Part shown: piece after piece, positions 16,430 through 26,400 of the stretch
Layout: each line of letters opens with the position of its first letter
How positions within the stretch are numbered: the first letter of the stretch is position 1
Assembly (NCBI RefSeq): GCF_030506285.1
Contig: NZ_CP119422.1
Span: 4,761,501 to 4,825,500, forward strand
Length of the DNA stretch: 64,000 nucleotides
Direction of reading: 5' to 3'
Source: Catalinimonas niigatensis
GTDB taxonomy: Bacteria; Bacteroidota; Bacteroidia; Cytophagales; Cyclobacteriaceae
Notes under the pieces: generated by a model
The model's database searches: none
Told to the model about the DNA's origin: nothing
What the model saw: only the letters and a program-made list of their open reading frames with translations
Translations under genes and position numbers: made by a program

Positions 16430-19165
16430 TTATCTTAAAGTATTGATAGAAGTAAAAGCACCAGGTAGGTCAGCAAATCCGGACAAGGCAGCATCACCAC
16501 CGATGATTCCGTGATTTTTCAGGTAATTGATGTTGATCGCCCGGTTATAGTCAAGCAGCACCTGAAAGCGAGATTCATCCAGCTTTGGCCCAGAAAAAAA
16601 TGTATTGTTGTGCATTTCATATGCTTCTCCTGCTGAGAAGTGATACTCCAGTGTTAAAGCTGTCTGAATCACATAAGCATCCGAATCCAGAGGATTGGTT
16701 GTTCTTATGTTTTTGCCTACAGCAAAGTATTTGAACCTGGAAAGGTCTACAGGAGCTATTCTAGCGTTTCCATTGGTATTGTTGTACCATGCTTCACCTG
16801 CCTTTGATCCATTGTAGAACAAGACTGCTTTTTGAGTGGATATATCTGAGAGTTTGGGAAGATTAAGCACAATGGAATGAAAGCCTTTTCCATGCTTTAC
16901 ATCGGTCACAAAATTTAGTCCTCCCGAAGTGGTAGACATGGTTTGGACAAGCAGCTCTGTGGTTCCTGCCCGAAGGGCAATCAGTACATAATTGTTGGGC
17001 TCTGTTGCCTCTGAAGCTAGATTGCCATGAAAAAGCAAAAACTCTGTTGCGCCTGTCCCCTGTCCAAAAGTTGGATAGGGATAGTAAAAGGATAGTAGGT
17101 AAGAAACATTCTCTTCATTAGAAAATGCATTGTCCTCAGTGCTGATCTGAGCTACGGATCTAGTAGCAGCCGTGAATTTCAGCGCATTGACTAGTGGTGG
17201 TTTATCGCTTTTATTCTCTCTCCAGTATTTCCCTCCGGCGTACAACTCTAGAGTATCGGGGACTTTGATAGTAATATCGGAATGACCTGTTAAGTCCGTG
17301 ACAGTACTCCCGGCTCTATTGTTCCACTGCCAATGCCCTCTTGTGATGTTTCCAACGATGAATTTAGTCTCATAAGCTCTGAGTGTAAAGCTTGCAACGG
17401 CATTGCTGAAAAACCTGATAGTGCCAACACTATTTAAAACGGTAGCTCCTAATGTGTTGGATTCAACTATGAAATCTAGCTCCCTACCATCCAGAATGAG
17501 CTTCCAGTTTGCAGCATCATTGGTAATTTTCTTAAAACCAAGCGTGTGAATCTTTCCAGCTACGAACAACTCAGCAATAGGCTGAACAGCTACTATTTTG
17601 CCTACATATGTCCCATTCCCCACATTTACTTCTAAAATTAGTCCTGCTGTTGTGTGCACTGTGAAGGTTATCCAGTTTGTGTCAGGCTTATAGAATGGCC
17701 TCATGGACATATTTGCATAGCTGCTGGCTGAGAAAGTGGCATAGTATTCAAAGTCATCTGATCCTATCGCCCAATTCGCATGATTGGAAGCAGAAAACAC
17801 AATGTCATGGCCGGAAGATGTGCCGTAATAGTTTGAGATTTGAAAATGATGAGCCAGGTAATTTTTACCATTCTGATAGAAATCCTTCCATGCCTGATTA
17901 GAGGAACTCAGCGATGTACCTGTTTCAAGGTCTGTGAAGTTTACCAAATCAGCATGAAAAGGCTTGAGTTGCTTTGAGATACGAATAAAGTCAAACTCTA
18001 TATAGCTGCCTACAGCATAGGCACTGCCCAAGCCTCCCCCATTGGTAAAATTCAGGTATACATTGGCCCTGGTGGCAACATCAATAGTATAATCATGCTT
18101 CCAGTAAAAATAAGCTTCCTGCCACTCACCAGCAGTATTGCCCAGGTTTTGCGTATGTAAAGCAGTAGTGGCAGACTCATTACGGGCATACATAAACCAG
18201 ATATCATTCGTGCGGTATCTGACATGCACAACTACACCATCATCATTTTCATAGTCTGTCAGTGCGCCATTGACATCGAGGTTAATCGCCGTAGCTGTAC
18301 CTGCATTATTCGTAATGGTGTACCTCTTCCCTAATCTTGTGATTCTATCAGGATGAGGGATATAAAAATTGGTCTCTTGTCCAAAGAGCAACACAGGCTT
18401 TTTATGATTGTACTGCCCTACAGTATCAAATATTTGTAGACCATTGGGCTGGGTACAAGGATAATGCGCTACACAGGTGCCTCTAGCACTTGAAGGTATT
18501 TTTCCTTTTTTGGCCATAGGTTTAATTTCATCATGAGATAAAATCTTGTTAAAGACCATGAAATGAGAGGTATTGCTTTCACTGTAGTACTCATGAATGT
18601 TATGCAGGTCCAGGCCAGTACCCAGTAGAAACGGAGGATGGCCATAGTCCCAAATGCTGCCTTGAATCACTCCAGAACCTAATTTGGTGGTAGGGTGCAT
18701 GGGCATTTTCACACCGTTCACAAAGAATTGGAAAAGGCTGGTGCTGTTGTAAGTAACAGCAATATGATAGAGCGCACCTTTATGGTAAGAGGCATTCGCC
18801 TCACCTGCCACATACCCCTCATACGGTCTATCCCTTCCCATGATAAAGCGCATCCTGTATTTGCCCGATGGTGCTCCTGATTTAGAGGTGACGATACCAA
18901 AGCCATTGTATCTGAAAACCGATCCAGCATCAAAACGCTGGTACATCGTCCACGGCCAGGCATTTTCGGGATTACCTGTCTTTTCACTATGAGGTTCTAT
19001 TACCCTTAAGAAAAAGCAGATGGTGAAGTCCTTAAAGTAATCCACAGCATGGATGATGTTTGGATTCACACCGGCACTAGCATACTGATTGAGTCCGTTG
19101 AAGCCGATCTGACTGCCAGCCGTTCTGTCTTCAAGCTTATGGGGTGTAGATTTGACTATTCTCAT
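16430..19165 (-). CDS. Large LamG/ConA-like fibre or adhesin protein
   Basis: A 911-residue protein with no signal peptide. Repeated laminin-G/concanavalin-like jelly-roll segments are visible: about 25-240 (FTICFFLRV, YHIAVTYNSTSLFQFFVNGV), about 440-600 and about 680-880 (LLSFYYPYPTFGQGTG, KAVLFYNGSKAGEAWYNN). Such domains bind carbohydrates and, in viral gene clusters, form receptor-binding fibres or spikes. The leaderless, cytoplasmically made form supports a virion part rather than a secreted adhesin. It begins 3 bp after the preceding gene of the operon ends. Confidence 0.65.
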   Translation of the reverse strand: MRIVKSTPHKLEDRTAGSQIGFNGLNQYASAGVNPNIIHAVDYFKDFTICFFLRVIEPHSEKTGNPENAWPWTMYQRFDAGSVFRYNGFGIVTSKSGAPSGKYRMRFIMGRDRPYEGYVAGEANASYHKGALYHIAVTYNSTSLFQFFVNGVKMPMHPTTKLGSGVIQGSIWDYGHPPFLLGTGLDLHNIHEYYSESNTSHFMVFNKILSHDEIKPMAKKGKIPSSARGTCVAHYPCTQPNGLQIFDTVGQYNHKKPVLLFGQETNFYIPHPDRITRLGKRYTITNNAGTATAINLDVNGALTDYENDDGVVVHVRYRTNDIWFMYARNESATTALHTQNLGNTAGEWQEAYFYWKHDYTIDVATRANVYLNFTNGGGLGSAYAVGSYIEFDFIRISKQLKPFHADLVNFTDLETGTSLSSSNQAWKDFYQNGKNYLAHHFQISNYYGTSSGHDIVFSASNHANWAIGSDDFEYYATFSASSYANMSMRPFYKPDTNWITFTVHTTAGLILEVNVGNGTYVGKIVAVQPIAELFVAGKIHTLGFKKITNDAANWKLILDGRELDFIVESNTLGATVLNSVGTIRFFSNAVASFTLRAYETKFIVGNITRGHWQWNNRAGSTVTDLTGHSDITIKVPDTLELYAGGKYWRENKSDKPPLVNALKFTAATRSVAQISTEDNAFSNEENVSYLLSFYYPYPTFGQGTGATEFLLFHGNLASEATEPNNYVLIALRAGTTELLVQTMSTTSGGLNFVTDVKHGKGFHSIVLNLPKLSDISTQKAVLFYNGSKAGEAWYNNTNGNARIAPVDLSRFKYFAVGKNIRTTNPLDSDAYVIQTALTLEYHFSAGEAYEMHNNTFFSGPKLDESRFQVLLDYNRAININYLKNHGIIGGDAALSGFADLPGAFTSINTLR

Positions 19166-19168
19166 GAC

Positions 19169-19855
19169 TTACTTTTTGTACTGCATCAACATGGAAGTCT
19201 CTCCTTCATAACTGACCGTGAACGTTGCTACTACTTCTAAATACCAGAGCGAATATTCAGATACGATATTGGTATCAATCCAGGATTGTAAAGCGTAAGT
19301 ACTTGACAAGTAGGTATAGGAGCCTCCATCGGTTTTCGCCTGAAAAGCCACAGCACTGATATCATATCCTTCATGAATAAGAATGTCTTTGATCCGACCC
19401 ACAAAAAGAATGGGAGAGCTGACATGATCATCTGAATGAACAGAAATAGAGAGTTCTAATAATCCCTCACTTCCGGAGATGGCTTTCCACTCCAGATTGT
19501 CGTTATCCCACTTGTAAAAAGCATCCTCATCTTCCACGGTAGCGATGCTGCCGGGAGCTGGCTCAGGGTGAGTAGCTTGCAGATCTGCCAGGCTTGAGTA
19601 GTCCCCCAGGTCACGGCCAGGATTGGCAGCAATCCAGTAGTTGCTGTTGGTTGGGGCGATGCCCGGATTGTAACCGGCAGTGACCTGATTGCGCTGGTAG
19701 AACTTGCCCTGATAGGTCACGATTGAGCCGTAAGGGTAATTGACAGTGGGTTGATAGGCAAACTCAACGTAGTGAGAATCCAGCAGGAAGAAGTGATTGC
19801 CTTGCTGCCAGTTTTTAGGCTTTAGTTTGCTCAGGACTTCGGTAAATAAGCTCAT
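19169..19855 (-). CDS. Probable fibre/spike protein with carbohydrate-binding-like module
   Basis: A 228-residue protein. Residues 35-75 (YPYGSIVTYQGKFYQRNQVT then NSNYWIAANPG) resemble the short chitin-binding/ carbohydrate modules seen in phage fibres; SLADLQATHPEPAPGSIATV and YKWDNDNLEWKAI resemble fibre-associated repeat sequences. The C-terminal half is beta-rich. It overlaps the ATPase gene upstream by 4 bp and precedes the 911-residue fibre gene. Confidence 0.6.
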   Translation of the reverse strand: MSLFTEVLSKLKPKNWQQGNHFFLLDSHYVEFAYQPTVNYPYGSIVTYQGKFYQRNQVTAGYNPGIAPTNSNYWIAANPGRDLGDYSSLADLQATHPEPAPGSIATVEDEDAFYKWDNDNLEWKAISGSEGLLELSISVHSDDHVSSPILFVGRIKDILIHEGYDISAVAFQAKTDGGSYTYLSSTYALQSWIDTNIVSEYSLWYLEVVATFTVSYEGETSMLMQYKK

Positions 19856-20571
19856 GCGGGTACTGCGGTATCGTTATTTTCTAATTTTATCGTGCGGATG
19901 ATCTTTTTACTTGCCATTGAGTAAGGGACAAAGGTTTCTCCGTAGCGGTTCTTGGTAGCTTGAACAAAGTTGTAGGCAAAACCCTGATCTGATTTGACTG
20001 CTTCCAGGTTGATGCCTGCATCATAAAGCGGTGCAGTGCCTCCCCGGATGGTGCCCTTTACAGTGCGTTGGAAGATGACGATCCAAATGGTATCAGGAAA
20101 GTCTTTTCTGAGCTTATCAAATTCAGATGAGTCAGCGTCTAATTTATTCCAGGAGTCAATGATCACTACATCAAAGTCTTTGGCATGCTTGCGGATACTT
20201 TGTATCCCTTCACTGGCTTCCGCGGTCAGCTGTACTCGGGATCTGTTGGGCTTAGTAATGTAGCTATTGATCATCTTGCGCACTACATCAGACTTATCGC
20301 CCATTTCCAAAGAAAACACCCCCACATTGAATCCTGAGCCTGCAAAGGCATTGGCTAACTGATAGGTGAACCTGGTTTTGCCTGCTCCCTGGTCCCCTTC
20401 TATGGTGAGGGCCAGCATATACTTTTCAAGATCTCCTAAGAGCTTTCCAATATCTCCCTTAAGCTTGAAGGTATGCTCAGATTTCTTGAGCTGATCCACA
20501 CTTTGAAAGCCGGGTAAAACAGTGGGGTTGCTGTTGGTGGCTGGAACAACCTCAGGAGATTGAACTCTCAT
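19852..20571 (-). CDS. RecA-fold ATPase, DnaB/RadA-like
   Basis: A 239-residue P-loop ATPase. Walker A is GDQGAGKT (59-66), the next strand has the DnaB/RadA-type VGVFSLEMG, Walker B is DVVIIDS (134-140), and KNRYG (207-211) corresponds to the DnaB-type arginine-finger segment. There is no N-terminal primase-binding domain. It could act in replication or recombination of the element, or in packaging. It does not look like an FtsK/HerA packaging ATPase or a terminase. Coupled to the fibre gene by a 4-bp overlap. Confidence 0.7.
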   Translation of the reverse strand: MRVQSPEVVPATNSNPTVLPGFQSVDQLKKSEHTFKLKGDIGKLLGDLEKYMLALTIEGDQGAGKTRFTYQLANAFAGSGFNVGVFSLEMGDKSDVVRKMINSYITKPNRSRVQLTAEASEGIQSIRKHAKDFDVVIIDSWNKLDADSSEFDKLRKDFPDTIWIVIFQRTVKGTIRGGTAPLYDAGINLEAVKSDQGFAYNFVQATKNRYGETFVPYSMASKKIIRTIKLENNDTAVPA

Positions 20572-20597
20572 CTTCTTTTTGGGCTTAGTGGCTACCG

Positions 20598-21620
20598 TTA
20601 CTGCCTGGACTTTTTTTTTGCTACACTCTTCCTTCTGCGGACTGGCTTTTTCCGAACCGGTTTTCTGCTGACAGGCTTTTTTCTTTTAGGAATAACTGCC
20701 GAAAGACCATATTTTTTGAGCACATCCTGCAAGCCTGAGAGTTCGGTTTGGGTAGCATCAAGCACAGTATGCTTGCTGGCGTGATTCTTCAGCTTTTTGG
20801 TGATGCTGTTGATGACAGAGAAGTAATCGTCTTCTTTTTTGATCTTACCCTGCTTGATGGCTTTCTCTATTGCATCCAGCAAACGCTTCATGGAAGCTAT
20901 CTTATCAGTATTGATCAATCCGATGTAGCGGTTGACCAATCTTACAGAGTCGCGTACTCTCTCATCGTCTGCAAGATCCAGGGCTTTTTTGTGAAGGCTT
21001 GTTGGAAGATTAAATTTCTCACTCTCTTTGCTCATCCCATTGTGGAAATTGACCAGCAAACGCTGCATATCCATGATAAAATCAGCATGAGGGCTGTTCT
21101 TGCGGATCTCTTTCTTAAGAATTGCCCGTTGCAGAGCTTTCACAAAAGCTGCGATCTGAGCCTTGGTCGCTACTTTCTCATGCAGTGACTTAGCACGTTT
21201 GGCAAAGCGCACTTCCGCACTGATTTTGTTCACACCTCTGGCTGCTGTGGCACTGACTTTTCTCGTCTTTTTAGGAGCTGCTGCTTTCTTTACTCTGCTC
21301 TTTTTAACTACTGGTTTCTTAGCCGTACTGCTTTTTTTTACTGTGCTGGACTTCTGAACAGTAGTTTTTTTGGCTTGTGGCTTTTTTTTAGGATCAGACC
21401 GAGCGGTTGCTTTCTTTGGTTTTTCTTCTGCAAGATGGTCTTTGGCCCAATCCGAGACATTCTCCAGGTATAAATCTATGGCTTCTTTGACCTCCGGGAC
21501 TTCATCATAGAACTGTACTGATTCCTGATAGAAGCTATTGGCTTCTTTTAGCTCTGAAGGCAATTTCCCAGCCACATCAGCAGTAATAATGCTATTGTGA
21601 TTGCTTTTTGTTATTTTCAT
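20598..21620 (-). CDS. Lysine-rich, histone-like basic protein
   Basis: A 340-residue protein with three parts: a helical N-terminus (1-65), a Lys/Ala/Pro-rich linker (about 70-125, with repeats such as KKSSTAKKPVVKK) and a helical domain (about 130-300), then a very basic tail (KPVSRKPVRKKPVRRRKSVA). Such tails bind DNA or RNA and recall bacterial H1-like proteins and viral nucleoproteins. First gene of the fibre/ATPase operon. Function is inferred from composition only. Confidence 0.6.
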   Translation of the reverse strand: MKITKSNHNSIITADVAGKLPSELKEANSFYQESVQFYDEVPEVKEAIDLYLENVSDWAKDHLAEEKPKKATARSDPKKKPQAKKTTVQKSSTVKKSSTAKKPVVKKSRVKKAAAPKKTRKVSATAARGVNKISAEVRFAKRAKSLHEKVATKAQIAAFVKALQRAILKKEIRKNSPHADFIMDMQRLLVNFHNGMSKESEKFNLPTSLHKKALDLADDERVRDSVRLVNRYIGLINTDKIASMKRLLDAIEKAIKQGKIKKEDDYFSVINSITKKLKNHASKHTVLDATQTELSGLQDVLKKYGLSAVIPKRKKPVSRKPVRKKPVRRRKSVAKKKSRQ

Positions 21621-21813
21621 GAATAGCGGATCTACTCTTTTGTTTTGAGAGTGCTATTTTAGAAAAGCCGATTTTAATGGTAGTGGATTGAGAGGATTTC
21701 GCTGCAATTGGGCTATTATTATGTTAATACCCAAGCTAATAATAAGATAGGATTATGAAGATTTCTGTCAAAGCAATTATAAATTAATAAAGTATTCTAT
21801 TAAAAATTAATTT

Positions 21814-22086
21814 ATGAAATACCAGTACTGTAATACCCGATTTGATAATGAAGAGATATTACTTATTAGGGAAGAAAAAATGAGCAAAAACAGTGGTTCT
21901 TTTCTTCCTTCAGAAATATGGAAGAAACATAATACTGATGACATAATTGTTATTTCTCAGGTTAAGGATAAGATAATAGCTGAATCGTATATTCGGTCTC
22001 CAACTGATGAGATTTTAAAGAAGGTAAACAGGTTAAGCTTACAAGAAGTTGAAGAGAAATTCAATTGGATAAATGATGAATTATAA
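21814..22086 (+). CDS. Small hypothetical protein, cargo gene 1
   Basis: A 90-residue soluble protein of no recognised family; the second half is charged and helical (RLSLQEVEEKFNWINDEL). It lies on the plus strand between two minus-strand viral-type operons and is much more AT-rich than its neighbours, as is its partner 11 bp downstream. It may be the antitoxin or regulator of that partner, but nothing in the sequence proves it. Confidence 0.5.
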   Translation: MKYQYCNTRFDNEEILLIREEKMSKNSGSFLPSEIWKKHNTDDIIVISQVKDKIIAESYIRSPTDEILKKVNRLSLQEVEEKFNWINDEL

Positions 22087-22097
22087 CCATTTATAAT

Positions 22098-23423
22098 ATG
22101 AAGTTTTGCTTCGCTATTCTGTCTCATATGTTGAGAGATCCTGATTTTGATTTAAATATTATTCATAAAGAAAAAATAATAGAAGTTGACCCTTATGATT
22201 TATTAGTTCATTCAGATTATGGCTTGTCGGTTGAGAAAAAATCATACAATAATAGGTACGCTACTTATTATAAAATAACTTCAGGAGGAGTATTTGGAGG
22301 AGATGAATTAACGAGAAAAGATATTTTCGGGGAATTTGATTCACAGGATAAATCCACTTTTATTTTAGACGATATTGTACTCAGCAAGATAGCAAATTTA
22401 TCAGATAAAATATCTGTAAGTAACTATTTCGAGCGAATCAGTGGTTTACCTAATGTACGATGGACTAAGGCTAATATCAATCAATATAAAAACTATTGGA
22501 ATTGGTATATTTTATCTTCTAATCAAAGCATTGAATGGGATGTTGATAAAATTAATAAATTTAGTGATCTCATTAATTTTAAATCACTCAGTTATAATTC
22601 AAATGCTTGGCTTACAAAAGATGTTATAAAAAAACATATTGATAAATGGGATTGGAATGCTCTTAGCTCTAACCCAGCTGTAGCAAAACATACAGGAATA
22701 ATTTTTTTAGAAGATTTTTCTGAGCATATAATATGGAAAGGCAAAGAAACTACTCAAGATGTAAACTATAAACCTGAATTAGTCAAAAAAAATTTTGGAT
22801 TGCCTGTCTATGAATGCCCAAAAGGTTATTCGGACTTAAAACCATCAGTATCATCAAATTCTGGGTTTGAGTGGAATCATTTATTATTTAAAAAGCATGG
22901 GCATAAGATGGATATGTGGACATTTGCTTACTTTGGTAAAATTGATAATGAGATTTTATATGACTCTTCATTCTATGAAAAATTATATGAGAACAGGAGA
23001 TATGGAATTATTTATCACAAGCATAGTGACTACAAAGATGAGGAAGAACTTATTTTTAGGAATGGTTGGGAAAATTTACTGCTAAATGAAAATATAATAC
23101 TGGATAAAAAATTTTTTGAATGGGGTGGACATGGTCATAGAAAAGTAACAACCAAAATTATTTATGATGGTACAAACAAAGAATCTACTGTGTTTGTAAA
23201 AGATTTAAGGATAAACCCAAACTTACTTAAACTCGGTTTTAGTGATTTCATGGGCTTTTCACCTAAGTATTTAATAAATGAAAATGAAGTTGACATCACC
23301 GTTTGGCTTAATATCCTTAAACCTGAATTCATTAGAAGGCCAGAATTGATAAAAGGTATAATTCAATGTGCTTTTAAAAACAAACAAAATTTTAGTAAAT
23401 CAAGACACTATAAAATTTATTAA
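22098..23423 (+). CDS. Hypothetical protein with Trp-rich repeats, cargo gene 2
   Basis: A 441-residue protein of unknown function. Two to three diverged repeats share W-x-W-x-x-LSSN: YWNWYILSSNQSIEWDVDKI at about 134-153 and KWDWNALSSNPAVAKHTG at about 184-201, each preceded by a helix of the form ANINQY or VIKKHI. The C-terminal half is mixed alpha/beta with many Trp, Tyr and His. AT-rich and alone with its small partner on the plus strand, it looks like acquired cargo. Its last codons fall inside a perfect palindrome. Confidence 0.55.
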   Translation: MKFCFAILSHMLRDPDFDLNIIHKEKIIEVDPYDLLVHSDYGLSVEKKSYNNRYATYYKITSGGVFGGDELTRKDIFGEFDSQDKSTFILDDIVLSKIANLSDKISVSNYFERISGLPNVRWTKANINQYKNYWNWYILSSNQSIEWDVDKINKFSDLINFKSLSYNSNAWLTKDVIKKHIDKWDWNALSSNPAVAKHTGIIFLEDFSEHIIWKGKETTQDVNYKPELVKKNFGLPVYECPKGYSDLKPSVSSNSGFEWNHLLFKKHGHKMDMWTFAYFGKIDNEILYDSSFYEKLYENRRYGIIYHKHSDYKDEEELIFRNGWENLLLNENIILDKKFFEWGGHGHRKVTTKIIYDGTNKESTVFVKDLRINPNLLKLGFSDFMGFSPKYLINENEVDITVWLNILKPEFIRRPELIKGIIQCAFKNKQNFSKSRHYKIY

Positions 23424-23448
23424 TAAATTTTATAGTGTCTTGATTTAC
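23395..23448. repeat. Perfect 54-nt palindrome
   Basis: The 27 bases at 23395-23421 are the exact reverse complement of 23422-23448 with no spacer; the arm starts GTAAATCAAGACACTATAAA. It carries the stop codon of the plus-strand 441-residue gene (23421-23423) and the stop of the converging 1498-residue gene (TTA at 23445-23447). It could act as a bidirectional terminator, but the perfect symmetry points to a recent inverted duplication at the cargo edge. Confidence 0.9.
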
Positions 23449-26400
23449 GCTACTCTTCTTACCTTCAGCATCTTCATCTTTATAATAATAGCTTTGGCCT
23501 TAATCTTGGCTTTGAGTACATCAGAAAATACTGTAGTCACTTCCCTTTCCTCTTCTTCAACTTCCTTGGCAATGCTGATTTGCTTATGCTGCTGGATCTT
23601 GTTGATCTCATCAGCGAATAGGTTTACTTCATTTGGCAAGAGAGAATGTTCCTGATTGATGGTATCTGCCTGGGAGTAATCCAGCAAGTAGTTGAGGGAG
23701 GCAAAATCCTGGGCACGTTCAGTAATGGTTCCGGGCTTGATCTGGAGTTTAGCTTTCTTTTCCCTGACGATGGTTTCCAGTCTGCTCATGTTTTCTTCAG
23801 AGTGTAAGAACTCTCTTTCTGCCTCTACTTTCTTGATTTCCTGCTCCATTTCTGTAAGGATTGGAGATAGATCATCATGGATGCTCATATTCCGTTTGGC
23901 CAGCGTAGTGGTCTCTGCTTTTCGTACCTGGGGTACAATGGCTCTAAACTCAGAAAAGGTTTCATTGAACTGCCAGTCCGTTGAGCTGATATCTCCCAGC
24001 AAATTGAGCAGACGCTTTCCAGCACGGATCAATTCTTTATCATCCCTGTCTGTTGAAGAAAGAAACTCCTGTACATCTTTGACTACATCCTGAATCCGCT
24101 CTATGAGTGCTTTTCTCTGCTTTTCATCCTTGCTACGCCAGTAGTATTGCTGTTCGTAATTCTTTGATAGGCCAAAAAAGTAATCATTGATTCTGTTGAT
24201 CAATTCTTCCATTTTCCTTGGAAGGCTATCCCTGAATCCCTGATAGGTTTTGATTCTGCCTTTCAGGGTAAGCAAGGTTTTGTGCTCTGATTCCAGTACT
24301 TCTTTTTTGCGGGTATTCTCTTTTTCCTGCTTGTCCAGCTCCATTTTTACCAGCTCACCAATATTGGTGTAGAGGGCAAACTTGACTTCTTCCGGGTCCA
24401 GGGCTTCCTGATCCAGTACATTGCCTCTATCACTGCGGTACCATAAATCGTTGATGCGCGATGACTTTTCTTCCAGCTTCTGGAAGACAAACACATCCAT
24501 AGAGTCATTGACTAGTGGCATGACGATGCGCACATAACCAAAGCGGTTTTTCTGCCGGTGGATTCTTCCTTCTACCTGCCTGATGCTGGTGGGATTCCAG
24601 TCGGGAAGTAGAATGTACAATACCGTGCCATGATTCTGAAGATCTATTCCTTCGGTAATGGTGCTGGTCCCGATGATGACTTTAACGATATTAGCCTGGA
24701 ATGCATCTTTGATAGCTTCTTTTCTGATCCCGGATATGCCAGAAGTAATTACCTCTACCTCGTCAAAGGACTTTTTATTGTGCTTAACATTCTGCTTATA
24801 GCCGACTTCTTCAATGAGGTACTTCTTGAGCATCGGGAAATAGTCTTTCCCCCGGTTCATGTAAATCACTTGTCCTGAAACAGCTTCTCCTTTGTCCTCA
24901 TGGTACTTTTTTACGGAGGCTATACACTGACAGGTATAGTCAATCTTGGGGCTGTTCTTGACAAACTCTACATGATCCTTGGGTGGCAATCCGTTGTAGA
25001 GTTTGGTAAAGTAGGGGCTGATGGCGTTGCTCAAAGATTGTCCCATACTTTCCAGGATACTTCCCCCTCTGCTTTTGTCCATTGCCAGTCTGATCACCTG
25101 GTTTTGTACAGCGTATTGATCCTCCGTCATAGTCAGATAAGTCAGGATCTGCTCATCTCCTCCAAGTCTTTGTACTTCTCCGGAAGGAGTAGTCCGGTAG
25201 AGTTTGGGCAGATTGACTTTGATAGGCCGCTGTACCCCTGCATCTTCTCCGGTCTTGTAGCTGATGTGGTTATGAATGAGTTTTTGCAGTAGCAATCGGT
25301 TGTTAAACCGCTTCACCACATACTTTTGCTGTATGGTTCCGTCGTAAGAGTTAGCATACTCCATTTCCTGTAGCACAAAGGTTTCCAGGAATGATCCGAT
25401 ATTTTTGAGTCCCATCTGCACCATCTTGTCATAAGCCACCATTGAAAGCATGGAGAATACTTCCAGGGGTGAATTGGTAAATGGAGTAGCGGTTAAGAGC
25501 ATCACATTACGACCAAACTTTCGCTGGATATAGTTGGTCATAAAGAACATTTTAATGGCTCTGTCTGAGGCTACAGTTTCCATTTTGAAGCGCTTGTTTC
25601 CATCATCGTCCGTTGGGGTGCTGGTAAAGACATTCTTGAAGTTATGCGCTTCATCTACGACAATAAAGTCAAAGCCCAGCGTATCTACATCTACTCTGGT
25701 TCCTTTCTGAGCCTGTCCCACGGTCTTTTGATTCTTCTTCTGCATCTTAGACCAGTCGCGGTTGGTTTTGCCCACATCTTTCATCATCACGATGTCATTA
25801 AGCTCATCAAAGAATTCTCTTTGCAGCTTTTCTGAGTATCCCAACTGGATGAATCCTTCGTAGGTGAGCATGGTGATGCTGTTTTCCGGTACTTCCTTTT
25901 CAAGATCAATACCTTTACGAATCTGGGTGCCCAGGTTGTACCAATCGTTGATAGTAATACCGGTATGGGAGAGCACTCCCGGGACAAATTGGTTGGTCTT
26001 CTTATCTGTGTATCCAACAATTTCTCGCTTCCATTTCTCATAGGTGGGATTGGGCACGACAACCACCGGACGTTTGACCCGACCTTCGTAAAGGTTGTTG
26101 GCCATTGCAATGATGGCAGACATGGTTTTACCTACCCCTACGTCATATGCCACGATACCTGAGCCTGCGGCCTGCATAAAAGCAATGGCTTCTCGCTGGG
26201 CAGGAGTGAATTGCAGTGTACCCTGATTTTTTCCAAAGGTTTTGCTGCATTCAAAGCCTACCGGTATGCGATGGTACATGATGTCTGCTGTACCATTGTA
26301 GAGCCTGTTCCATTCAAAGTCTATGCGCTGCCGGTCTTCCAGAGCCAATCCTTCATGCAGGAAACGGCCAAAGAGCTTTTCTCCTTCTTCAGGACCGTAC

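Noticed and set aside
19852-20571. FtsK/HerA-type packaging ATPase of tailless viruses
   Set aside because: The FSLEMG strand and the KNRYG segment are DnaB/RadA features, so a packaging role cannot be claimed from motifs.
20560-21357. Plus-strand hydrophobic ORFs opposite the lysine-rich gene
   Set aside because: Their Phe/Leu-rich sequence is simply the complement of Lys codons in the real gene.
23395-23448. IS element terminal repeat
   Set aside because: No transposase is adjacent, and the two arms touch each other without enclosing any sequence.
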